NCBI GenBank assembly: GCA_015680685.1
Contig: MNCI01001078.1
Coordinates: 24,054 to 57,539 of the forward strand
Source of the DNA: Gnetum montanum
Lineage: Eukaryota; Streptophyta; Gnetopsida; Gnetales; Gnetaceae
Reading direction: 5' to 3'
Length of the DNA: 33,486 nt
Position numbers and translations under genes: made by a program
Shown: one piece after another, positions 1 through 10,440 of the stretch
Layout: each line of letters opens with the position of its first letter
Numbering within the stretch: position 1 is the first letter of the stretch
The notes under the pieces: model-generated
The model's database searches: none
Seen by the model: only the letters and a program-made list of their open reading frames with translations
What the model was told of the DNA's origin: nothing

Positions 1-3000
1 ATTCGTAATCTTTCCCTAGAAATATCCAAGAAAAATACTTTTGAAAACATTGAGAAGAAGAAAGTTCCATGCATCGCATATAGTGACACAAGGTGCCATT
101 GCGTGTAGAAATCATGCGTAATGTGGAGTTTAACATTTCCTGCATGCAATCGGTGTGCACAAGACATTTACATACAAAAGTGCCTATATGTAGCACCCAC
201 ATGACAAGAAAACACCCAGTGGCTGATGGTTGACCAAGAGAGAAATTCAATGACATGCATGGAACTGACTGAGGGGATAACTAGTACTTACGTTGAAAGC
301 ATGGACGCACTTGAGCAAGTCTGTTGCCAACTTCCAACCCTTAACCCTGAAAACATTAACTGGGGAAAGTTGGAGATTCCTAAGAAGTTTAAACAAGAGC
401 CCCTAGACTTAAAATCGTTGCCCACCAGTTTGGAATAAAAGACCCTTAAAAATGGAAAATCAGTAATCATTAACGCAAAGCTTGCCCCTAAGCAAAAAGA
501 GAGTTTGCTGAAGGTAATAAATAAATGGTCAATAGCCTTTGCATGGTCATACCCTAAACTAACTGGAATAGATCCTAGGATATGCCAGTATAGGATTTAC
601 ATGGACCCCTCCATGAAGCCTCGCAAAAAACCGTAGAGGCGATTGAACCTGAAGTTAAAACAAATAGTGAAAGAAGAGATAGAGCAACTTCTCAAGGCTG
701 GGATCATTTATCCTGTTACTGATAGCGAATGGGTTAGTCCTCTTGTAATCGTACCAAAAAAAGGAGACAAATGGAGGGTATGTATAGACTTTAGGCTATT
801 AAATATGGCAACATTCAAAGATCACTTCCCATTGCCATTTGTTGACCAAGTCTTAGACACTATAGTAGGGCATCGCTACTATAGTTTTCTAGATGGGTAT
901 AGTGGGCACAACCAAATACAAATCGCACTAGAAGACCAAGCCAAAACAATGTTCACCAGTCCTTGGGGAACGTTTGCATACAAACAAATGCCTTTTGGTT
1001 TGTGCAATGCCCCTGCCACATTCCAACGATTAGTCCTAAGCATATTTCAATAGCAAATAGGTAATAGAGTAGAAGTCTTTATGGATGACTTCTCCACTTA
1101 TGGGACGAGCTTTGATTATGCCCTCGACCAGTTAGAGCAAGTATTGAAACGATGCGTTGAAACCAACCTGAAGCTCAACTGGCAGAAAAGCCATTTGATG
1201 GTTCAAGAGGGCATAGTACTGGGGCATAAAATTTCATAATCAGGGATAGAGGTGGACCCAAAAAAATTTAACGTCATCCAAGGAATTACTCGACAACCAG
1301 AAACTATCAAAGACATTCGATCATTCCTTGGACACACTGGCTACTACAAGAGATTTATTGAGAACTTCTCAAAAATTTCCAAACCATTGGTGGAATTAAC
1401 GAAAAAGGATGCACCCTTTGAATGGACCAGGGAATGTGAACGAGCATTCCAAACTCTCAAATAGAGGCTTGTGGAAACTCCCATTCTACAAGCCCCTGAC
1501 TAGTCTAGGTCATTCCATATCATGACCGATGCATCTAATTATGCCTTAGGAGCCGTATTGACACAATTAGATGAACAAAAATGACCTTATTACATCCACT
1601 ATGCCAGTAAGAGTATCACCAGTGCACAACTCAACTACATGACTACGAAAAAGGAATTAATGGCTGTAGTGTTTGCACTGGACAAATTTAGGCACTATGT
1701 ATTGGGCTAAAAATTATACATCCATATGGATCATAGTGCAATTAGGTTCCTTATGAACAAGCCAACGGTTAGCCCACGTATCATACATTGGTTGGTCATT
1801 CTTCAAGAGTTCGATTTAACAATAGTAGATCACAAAGGCACTGAGAATGTAGTTGTAGATCACTTATCTCAATTGCGCTGGGACAACAAAGAGGATGAAT
1901 ATGTCGTATCTGATCATTTTCCTGATGAAACCCTCTTTGCCAGTGTAGTGAATAACCAACCCAAGGAAATAAATTGGTATAGTAGCATTCTTACTTATCT
2001 CGTTTCCCAACAAACACCATAGGAGTTGGAATTTAGGAAGAGACAACAGTTTCTTCACAAAACCAAGTACTTCATGGAAATCAAGGGACAACTCTATAAA
2101 GTTTGTCCTGATGGCTTGGTTCGATGGTGTGTGCCTGATAAGGATCACTTAAAAGTTCTCTAGGATGCTCATGAGGGCCCCTGTGGGGGTCACTATGCTG
2201 GGAGACAAACAGCTACCAAGGTCTTGCTTGTAGGATATTATTGGCCAACACTATTTCGGGACCCCCATCATTTTTCCCAATCCTGTGAACGCTGCCAACG
2301 TGATGGTGGAATGACTACTAGAATGGAGGGTCCGCAACAATGGATTCAACCTTTGGAACCCTTCGATATTTGGGGAATAGATTTTATGGGGCCCATTACA
2401 CCAATGTCTAACAAAAAAGCATATATCATTGTTGCTGTTGACTATTTAACTAAATGGGCTGAAGTAGCCATTGTAATAGACTGCACATCGTCTACGACTG
2501 CACGATTTGTACAACAACAAATCGTAAACAAGTTTGGTGTGCCACGTGCACTCATCTCTAATAATGGAACACATTTTACGAGTGCAAACTTTTGCAAATT
2601 GATGCAACACTTAGGGGTTGAGCATAAATTGATCACACGTTACCACCCCCAAGCTAATGGCCAAGTCAAGGTTACTAATCGGGAGATTATGAGAATATTA
2701 ACGAGAACAATTAGCAAATTTAGGCAAGATTGGAGCACAAAACTGAACAACACTCTTTGGGCGTACTGCTCCACTTGGAAACTCCCTACAAGCTACTCTC
2801 CCTACAAGTTAGTGTACGGAAAACTACTAAAGATCCCTATACAGAATGAGCTCCGTACACTATCCATGGCTTGTGACCTTCACCTTGACCTCGACCTAGC
2901 ACAAAAACAACGATTGGCAACACTAAAAGTGCTAGACGAGAATAGATTGGTTGCTCTGTCGTTAAATGAGTTGCACAAGGCACATAGTAAACAACTTCAT

Positions 3001-3198
3001 GACTTAAGAATTCGAAGGCTTAGGTACCAACCAGAAGACAAGGTCCTTTATTGGAATCCCACACATGTACCATAGTGTACGAAATATCAAACATTGTGGG
3101 AAGGACCCTATATTATTCATTCAACCTTCCCCTCTGGAGCCATGATGATATACAAGTCTAAAATCTTAGATAAGCAGTTATTGATTAATGTGCAATAA
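1..3198 (+). pseudogene. pol: R1 pol pseudogene (end of protease region, RT, RNase H, integrase)
   Basis: A single frame runs the whole length with no frameshift but 13 in-frame stops, starting at 106, 202, 436, 634, 1051, 1237, 1462, 1501, 1582, 1708, 2020, 2161 and 3073. RT: FLDGYSG with catalytic Asp at 892, MPFGLCNAPATFQR near 990-1030, FMDD at 1078-1089. RNase H: TDAS with Asp at 1528, then KELMAVVFALDKFRHY. Integrase: zinc-binding His at 2170 and 2191, Cys at 2284 and 2293; first catalytic Asp in WGIDFMGP at 2380. The second catalytic Asp is Asn at 2560 (SNNGTHF) and the Glu is Lys at 2668 (NGQVKVTNRE), both explained by G-to-A. I take TAA at 3196 as the true end because R2 has a stop at the equivalent place. 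The product would have copied element RNA and inserted the cDNA. Confidence 0.9.
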
Positions 3199-5236
3199 AC
3201 AAAACCCTTCTGTGAACCAAAAATGGCGAGTACAAATTACACCTTTGCTATTGGGCAACCTCGCTCTTTATTTTGGATCTATCCCTTTCCATTCAGTCAT
3301 GGGAGAGATGGCCACCTATGCTAATCATTGGAGGCGCTCAGTCCTTTTAAGTTTTTTTTACACGTTTTTGTCTTACACATTTTTGTTTTACAAGTTTTTG
3401 TCTTACACATTTTTGTTTTGCACGTTTTTGTTTTACAAATTTCTTTAAATTTTCTTGTTTTTGTTTTACAACATCATTATACTTTTCCATTTTGTGTATG
3501 TGTGTGTGTGTGTGTTTATTCCATCCTGTAAGTTTGTCACCTAATAAGTGTTTTTCACGATGGTATGAACTGTTTTTCATTGATTGCTAATGTTTGGTTT
3601 TTACCTTTAAGTTACGATATTGATACTAAAGTATGTTCTTTTGATATGGCAGGCAATGAGTCCACTTCATCCATACATCCACAAATTCTATGGTCTCTCT
3701 TGGCTTGGAACTGTATAGTCCCTTTCTAACTAAGAACTTTAACGAATCGGTGACTGGGCATCTCTCAAACTAAGGAAGGACTTAAGGATTGAAAAGGTTG
3801 TGACTTCAAGGGAACTTGATGCATTTGTGTTGGCCATTCTCTTGGGTGCTTGGATGTTTTCTTCTAGAGTTTTCTTACTGTTCCGATGTTACCCAATTAT
3901 CGGAAGCTAAGTCAATAAAAATAAGAAGTCTTTGCATGGTGTGGTTCTCATGCATAAAAACATAAAAAAAAAGATAAAAAAAAAAGTGAGAATTCAAAGC
4001 ACGCCCCTTAGAAGAAATAATCCCTTGGGCTACAAGCACTAGTTATGGAACTAAAATAAATATGTTCCCTCTAACTAAGGCCCTTCTTGCCTTCCATTCT
4101 CTCCTCCTTTGTTTCATCGGAATGGTAGTGGCTCTTGGGGAATGCATTCTTGTTATTCAAGGGGATGGATTGGCTGAATGCATTGACGTGAAGTCACTGG
4201 ATATGGTTGGTTTAAGGCCAGAGTTGGAATGTGCTTTGCCAAGTCACATTAATCATGAAACACACAAGGGATTGTACACCACCTTGTTTTTGGGATTCCA
4301 TTCCATTCTCTTCTCTCCATCCTTCTCTCCATTGTTCACCTCATTGCTGGTTGTATCATTAGTATATATGTTGGTTGATACATTGTTTTCATTTTGGTAA
4401 ATTCTTATGGTTAAGACTTTAACTCTTTTTCCAAATGACATTCCTAGGGCCTACGGACTCTTTGAATGTGGGTTTGTCAGGGCATTAAGGGCATGAGCCT
4501 ACTTTGGGGAGGACCCACTGACATTCCTATTTGGTGCACCAGTTACTCTCTTTCCCCTAACATTTTTGCAATCCATTTTGTTTTGTTCATTTCCATCTTG
4601 ACATCCATTTTATCGATGTCCTAGTTGTCTCATTTTCTCCATCTCTCTTATTCCTTTTCTTTTTCCATTCTATCGCTACCGAAGGTTCACGATTAGTCAT
4701 GGGGGTACGGGGCCCAATTTTTTTGATTTTCTCCTAACCCCTACACCTTCGATAGTCACCATTAATACATTTCCAGATCCACAATTAGCCATACCACAAC
4801 TCAGCCAATGGACTTACATCGAAGCAAGGTATCAATTGCATTGAAAATCATCTACCTTTGCTAATATAAGATTGTGTTGTGTGTGCATATGGCAATCGTA
4901 CAACAACGGATTGGATCTGGAGGGAACACTTGGAATGGAGCGATGCTGAAATAGCTATGCAAGGAGCAAGATCGATGGTGTGCTTATGGATAGACAACAA
5001 AAGATGCAATCTTGGCATTGGCAGTAGCAACACTTCTTTCTCTCTCTCTCTTTCTCAGCTGCCAACTAAGGCCTGATGTCAATGTAATAAGGTGTTCACT
5101 CTTATTGTCATGAACACCAGTTTTGTTGTGTCTTGTAATGATGATCCGTTCACATGTCATCCCATTAGTTCCATTTGAGTCAATAATCCCATACCTTCTC
5201 GATATTATTGTAAGGAACTCGAGGACGAGTTTTCAT
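3199..5236 (+). other. R1 noncoding 3' region
   Basis: No supportable gene. It opens with a T-rich tract at 3350-3470 made of degenerate TTTTGTTTTACA units, then a TG microsatellite at about 3495-3514. A box at about 3652-3705 (AATGAGTCCAC, CATCCACAAATTCTATGG) and another near 3928-3955 (GTCTTTGCATGGTGTGGTTC) recur in the same order in R2, R4 and R5. Near 4490-4530 lies a further shared block (GGGCATGAGCCTACTTTGGG). A CT microsatellite lies at about 5037-5053. The short open frames here, including one at 4062-4400, have no recognisable domain and I treat them as chance. Confidence 0.7.
4693..4707 (+). promoter_or_regulatory. Internal copy of the R1 polypurine-tract sequence
   Basis: TTAGTCATGGGGGTA here is identical over 15 bases to the tract just before the 3' LTR (5237-5251). 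No LTR follows this copy; the next bases are CGGGGCCC and a T run. It could be a secondary plus-strand priming site or a leftover of a local duplication. Confidence 0.45.
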
Positions 5237-5251
5237 TTAGTCATGGGGGTA
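5237..5251 (+). promoter_or_regulatory. R1 polypurine tract (plus-strand primer)
   Basis: TTAGTCATGGGGGTA directly abuts the LTR start TGATGGG at 5252. R4 has the same ATGGGGGTA next to its 3' LTR. The purine run is short (G5 plus flanks), which is unusual, but position and conservation support the call. Confidence 0.75.
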
Positions 5252-5852
5252 TGATGGGACGCGATATCGCATGGGCTACAATATTGGGTACGTGATATTG
5301 CGGTGCACCGTCATATCTATAAATAAGAGGTGACTCTCCCTTGTTTCTCATCCTAGGCTTAGACCGTAGTGAAACTCTGGTAGTTTCCCCTCTCTAGAGA
5401 TAGATTAATTTCCATGTGCCTGCAGTAGGAACTCCAAAGTGAGCGAATCTTTATTTGAGCAGACATTGTACTTGAACACAAGTTTGTGTACGACAATAAA
5501 GATGAACTTCTTGGATAAACCTTGTAGTACATGGAATAGNTAATAAGTGGGAACGGATGCTGATGCTAGGTTAATTTAGACTTAGTTAGTTAGTTAAAGT
5601 TAGTAATTAGTCTCTTCACCCTTCAACTCATTAGCATAGGAGATAAAAACATAAAAACTATAAAAATCATATACCTCAGACTTACTTAACCATACACCGT
5701 GACAACTATAAGTAAGTCTAGGAAGACAACGAATGATTAACCCTAAGTGTTCCATGAGGCGTGTAGGTACTTAGTCTAAAGAGTTCGACCAGATCGCGCG
5801 TGTTACGCTCATATTCGTATGGTTGAGTGTAGGGGTACCTCGCCACTCATCA
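5252..5852 (+). repeat. R1 3' LTR (type I U3)
   Basis: It starts TGATGGGACGCGATATCGC and ends GTACCTCGCCACTCATCA, the same end as the R6 LTR. It contains the dyad and TATA box (5280-5325), an AATAAA signal at 5495-5500, and the conserved terminal block GTATGGTTGAGTGTAGGGG. At 601 bp it is much shorter than the 938 bp R6 LTR and lacks the R6 tandem array. A single N at 5540 marks a gap of unknown true size; unlike the other two Ns it has no flanking duplication. Confidence 0.88.
5280..5325 (+). promoter_or_regulatory. R1 LTR core promoter: 20-bp dyad plus TATA box
   Basis: The dyad AATATTGGGTACGTGATATT (5280-5299) is followed, after 18 bp, by TATAAATA (5318-5325). A degraded half site GATATC lies just upstream at 5263-5268. 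The TATA box is the expected Pol II promoter of an LTR; the role of the dyad is inferred from its fixed spacing in all six LTRs. Confidence 0.75.
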
Positions 5853-6828
5853 ACCCCCTTGAGACACAAGATTGCTTCCACAAAACAACCACCATTCCTT
5901 ATTAAAGAAGAAAAAAGAAGTAGGAAGTGAGTAAGGACCTTAGTTAGAGAGGACCTTCAGGCATGGGTAACATGTCTCTCTATTCCCATAACCAATGCTT
6001 GTAGCTTATTTATTTTGTCTAAGGGGTGTGCTTTGAATTCCCATCATTTTTTTATGATGGGAACCATACTATGCAAAGACTTATTCAACTTCTTGTTATT
6101 GGTTGACAAAAAATGGTAAGAAATCTATGAAAATGCACATGCATCCAAATAAGCAGAAAGGTACAAACAGTACCAAGTTCCCTTGAAATCACACCCTATT
6201 CAAACCTTTGAATCCTTTCCAAATCTGAAAAATACCAAAGTCACAAGTTCATTAAAGTTGTATTAATGAAAAAGAGACCTCATACTTCTAGAACAAGGAA
6301 AACCATAGAGTTGTGGATGGGTGGATGTTGTGACCTCACTACCTATTTCATGAAAAAGAAACCATGTCTTGGCTATCAATAACAAAATTCAAAGCTAGAA
6401 TCCAAACATCAACAATCAAATAACTGAATAGCACATGCCCACATCAAACAAACCAAATTGTACCCAGTTGGTAATAAGGCACATTATTATAAAAACACAA
6501 TAAGAAAATCACATCCAAATAAAGAAAAATATATAAGAAATTATAAAATATATAGGAAAAATAAAATGTAGTAACAATGTTGTAAAACAAAAATCTTTAA
6601 AAATTAATAATGTAAAAACAAAAAGGTGTAAGATAAAGAACATGCAAAACAAAAAGGGTGAAAAAATAACAAGTTGGAAAATGAAAACATCTAAAGCAAA
6701 AAGTTGAAAAACTGAGGAACCACTTATATAGTTAGCATGGATGGCCATCTCCCCCGTGACTAAGTTGAAAAGAGAAGATCCAAAAGATTAAGTGCACTAG
6801 CTTGCTTAGGCTCATGGAAAGGTTTGAC
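5853..6828 (-). other. R2 noncoding 3' region, truncated
   Basis: The sequence matches, in reverse, the 3' regions of R1, R4 and R5. It has A-rich complements of the TTTTGTTTTACA tract at about 6520-6710, the CATCCACCCATCCACAA/CTCTATGG box at about 6301-6348, and the GTCTTTGCATAGTATGGTTC box near 6060-6085. An AT-rich open frame at 6509-6748 is the T-rich tract and not a gene. Confidence 0.7.
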
Positions 6829-9800
6829 TTATTATATTTTGACTAGCTATTTCTTGTCTAGGCTCTCAAGTTTGTAGATCATCATGGCCCCAAAAGTTTT
6901 GTAAATTATATAAGATCCTTTCCACAACGTTTAGAACTTAGTTCGTTGAGGTATGTGTGTGGGGTTCTAGTAGAGGACCTTATATCCCAGTTGAAATTTG
7001 ACTTTCTTAATTTTAAGGTCATGGCATTTTTTGTTGAATGCCTTGTGCAACTTGTTAGATGACAGGGCCACCAATTGAATTTCATCTAGCAAGTTGAGAT
7101 TCATTAATCTTTCTTTTTGTGCTAGACTTAAGTCAAGGTCAAGGTCATAATTTGTTAAAAGTGTATAGAGCTTGGATTGAATAGGAAGTGTTGGTAATTT
7201 TTCATACACCAGCTCATAGGGAGAATAGCCTATAGGAAGTTTTCATGTTGACTGGTAGGCCTAGAGGGAATCTTTGAGTTTTATGCTCCAGTCCCTCCTA
7301 TGTTTGCTAATATTTCTTGTTAGGATCTTTGTGATTTCCCTATTTGTAATGTTAGCTTGATCATTGGCTTGGGGGTGGTAGGGTGTTGTTAGTTTATGTT
7401 CAACCCCCAAGCATTACATAAGCTTATAAAATGTAGTACCTATAAAGTGGATTTCATTATCAAAAATTAATGTATGTAGCACACTAAATAAATTTACAAC
7501 ATTTTGTTGTACAAACCAAGAAGCAGTAGAAGATGTATAGTCAGTGACAGCTATTGCTTCTGCCCATTTCATACATTAGTTAACAACGACTATGATGTAC
7601 GCCTTTCCATTTAACATGGGTGTGATGGGACCCATGAAATCAATGCCTTAGATGTCAAAGGGTTCTAGTGGTTGGATCCACTATTGAGGTCCCTCCATTT
7701 GAGTAGTCATTCCATCATCTTGTTGGTAGCGTTCACAAGAGTGAACAAATTGGTGAGCATCCCTAAAGATTATTGGCCAATAATACCTTGCCATCAAGAT
7801 TCTAATGGCCATGCATCTCTAAGCCTAGTGGCCCCTACAAGGACCTTCATGAGCATCCTAGAGAACATGTAGTTAATCAAAATTAGGGACACACCAATGA
7901 ACTAGGCCATTGGTGCACACCTTGTAGAGATGTCCATTGATCTCCATAAAGCATTTTACCTAGTGAAGAAATTGTTGTTTCTTTTAATGGTCTAACCCTT
8001 GTGGCATCTCTTGAGTAAGAAGATAGGTGAGAATGTCATCATACTATTTAGGCTTAGTGGGAAATTGTTTAGTTATAGCCTCAACAAAAATAAGTTTATT
8101 AGGAAATAGATAAGATAGTTGGCCTTCATCTCTTTTGTTGTCCCATTGCAACCAAGACAAGTGATCAACAATCACATTCTCAGTTTCCTTTCGATCTACC
8201 ATCGTAAGATCGAATTCCTATAAGATCACTAGCCACTATATGACATGGGGACTCACCATTAGCTCATTCATTAGAAAGTGAATGGCACTATGGTCTATGT
8301 GCACAAACACTTTGTATCCAAGAACATAATGCCTGAACTTCTCTAGAGCAAACACCACTTTCATCAATTCTTTTTCTATGGTGGTGTAGTTCAGTTGTGC
8401 ATCCACATTGCTTTGGCTTGCATAGTGGATGTAACATGGACATTTCTTATCATCTAACTGCATAAGCATAGCTCCCAAGGTATAATTTGATGCATTTTTC
8501 ATAACATGAAATGGTTTGGACTAGTTGGATGCCTGTAGAATTGGAGTTTTTATAAGTTTTTCCTTTAGTTGTTGGAATGCTTTTTTGTATTCCTTAGTCT
8601 AGAAAAATGGAGAATCTTTCTTTGTTAGCTCAACCAATGGTTTTACAATTTAGAGAAATTCTCTATGAATCACTGGTAGTAGTTAGTATGTCCAAGAAAT
8701 GATTGAACATCTGTGATGGTTTCTGATTGGCAAGTTATTCCTTGGATGACCCTTATTTTTTTGGGATTAACCTTAATTTTTTCTTGTGATATTTTGTGCC
8801 CCAATACAATGTCCTCTTGGACCATCAAATGACTCTTTTGCCAATTGAGCCTAGGTTTTGTTTTAACACATATTTTTAGTACTTGCTTAGGGTGATTAAA
8901 GGCTTGCTCAAATGTAGCGTCATAAGTGGCAAAGTCATCCATAAATACTTCTACTCCACTATCGATCTACTACTGAAAGATGCTTAAGCCTAAGCATTAG
9001 AATGTATTAGGAACATTGCATAGACTAAAAGGCATCTTATGATATGCAAAGGTCCCCTAGGGTCTTGTGAATGTTGGTTTGGCCTGGTCCTCTAGTATGA
9101 TCTAGATTTGATTATAACCACTATAACCATCTAGAAAACTATAATAACAATGCCTAGATATGGTGTCTAACACTTGATCAATGAATGATAATAAAAAATG
9201 ATCCTTGAATGTTGCCATATTCAACAGCTAAAAATCAATGCAGACCTTCGACTTGTTACCTTTCTTTAGCACAATAACAAGTGGACTAACCCACTCATTA
9301 TCCACAATGGGATAGATAAAACCCATCTTGAGGAGTTGTTCAATTTTCTCCTTGATGATCTACTCCAATTTGTGGTTTAATCACCTCTGTGGCTGCCTCT
9401 TTGGCTTCATGGCTAAGTCGGTGTAGATATAATGCTAGCATATCCTAGGATCAATCTCTATGAGTTCAGGATATGACCAAGCAAAGGCTGTTGACCATTT
9501 TTCAACCACCTTTAACAATAAGTGTTTCTATTCTAGAGTAAGATTTGCATTGATTATTATCAACTTCCCATTTTTTAAGAATACATATTCCATACTGATT
9601 AGTAGAGTTTTTAACTTAAAAGGCTCTTTCTTGAAATTTTTAGGAATTTCCAACTCTCCCCAATAGCTATCATCATTTGCATTATCATAAAGTTGGTGAT
9701 GAACTTGCTCTACTTCATCCATGCTTATGACATAAGTGCATGTCAGGCTCTTAGTAGGTTCCATGTAAAGTGTGTTGCTTTTAGAATCAACAATTAGCCA

Positions 9801-10440
9801 TTGGGTGCACTCTTATTTTGTGGCTATTGCATATAGACACCTTTGAATATTTGCTTCAAGTGCACACTACTTACATGCAAAAATGGATGCTCATTTCATG
9901 GACTAGAGTTTTTGCATACAATTGCACCCTGTATCGGTGTACGCAAAGCATGGAACTTACTTCTTCTCGATCTTTCCGAATGCATTTTCCTTAGATATCT
10001 CTAGGGAAAGATCTATGATGCCCATTCTTGCATCAACAGTGCTTAGTCATGCCCTTCCCATGATGATTAGGAAGTCCCTTTTACAGTTCTCAACTTTGAT
10101 TACTAAGAAATTATTAGGATAATACCACCCACAAATAGTGGTCATGATGTCCTCTACCAGTTGTCCTCTACTAGTCCCAATGGAACAATAATGAATTGGT
10201 TTGGTAATTCTAATCTAATATTGCTCTCCTTGAGAGAGGGTAGATTCCATGCAGTATACATTTCATGAGAAATCAAGTTTACACTGGAACCTAAATCAAG
10301 AAGAGCTTTACATGGTTCATTCTAAACAATCTGCAAATAAATAAGAGGACTCCTAGGATCAACTAATTTCCTAGGAAGGTTCTCAGCATGGATCTAATCA
10401 GATACTACATAAGTGAGCATAACAATATGGATCTTGGGTA
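6829..10440 (-). pseudogene. pol: R2 pol pseudogene (protease, RT, RNase H, integrase)
   Basis: Minus strand. Aspartic protease: ALLDLGSSVNLISHEMY at about 10323-10260 holds the retropepsin D-L-G active site. RT: a start region equivalent to R1 226-480 lies at 9764-9528; VFMDDFATYDATFEQAF and GHKISQEKIKVNPKK lie at about 8960-8750. RNase H: KNASNYTLGAMLMQLD (the usual TDAS is KNAS) and IEKELMKVVFALEKFRHYVLGYKVFVHIDHSA at 8502-8236. Integrase: GIDFMGPITP near 7640; FDNEIHF keeps the second Asp; the third residue (usually Glu) reads Asn in NDQANITNRE; the C-terminal part is at 7209-6967. It ends at tandem TAA codons (6834-6829). There are many stops, two of them at the same codons as in R1. Confidence 0.85.

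Larger units (their letters stand above)
1..5852 (+). mobile_element. R1: 3' part of a Ty3/gypsy (Athila/Tat-like) LTR retrotransposon
   Basis: Seen: pol in one frame from base 1, a 2 kb noncoding 3' region, a G-rich polypurine-type tract, and a 3' LTR starting TGATGGG and ending CTCATCA. The 5' LTR, gag and most of protease lie before the window. Family knowledge: the order RT, RNase H, integrase is Ty3/gypsy, and the RT wording (KDHFPLPF, FLDGYSG, MPFGLCNAPATFQR, FMDDF) is typical of the Athila/Tat branch; no chromodomain is visible after integrase. Inference: R1 inserted into R2, because opposite-strand R2 3' sequence begins at the base after its LTR. The element is dead, with 13 stops in pol and two integrase catalytic changes. 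Confidence 0.88.

Noticed and set aside
2900-3198. Chromodomain at the end of R1 integrase
   Set aside because: No chromodomain motif is visible; the sequence ends shortly after the GPYIIHSTF block, as in Athila/Tat elements.
3495-3514. TG microsatellite as a regulatory site
   Set aside because: Simple repeat with no supporting context; noted only within the R1 3' region.
3188-3580. Short open frames with repeated FLSYTFLFYKF and complementary KQKCVRQK peptides
   Set aside because: Both are readings of the TTTTGTTTTACA tract.
4062-4400. 112-codon open frame with hydrophobic segments in the R1 3' region, considered as an env-like gene
   Set aside because: Nothing matching is open in R4, R5 or R2 at the same place, and hydrophobicity follows from the T-rich sequence.
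6509-6748. Phe/Ile-rich minus-strand open frame, possible membrane protein
   Set aside because: It is the T-rich noncoding tract of R2 read as Phe codons.
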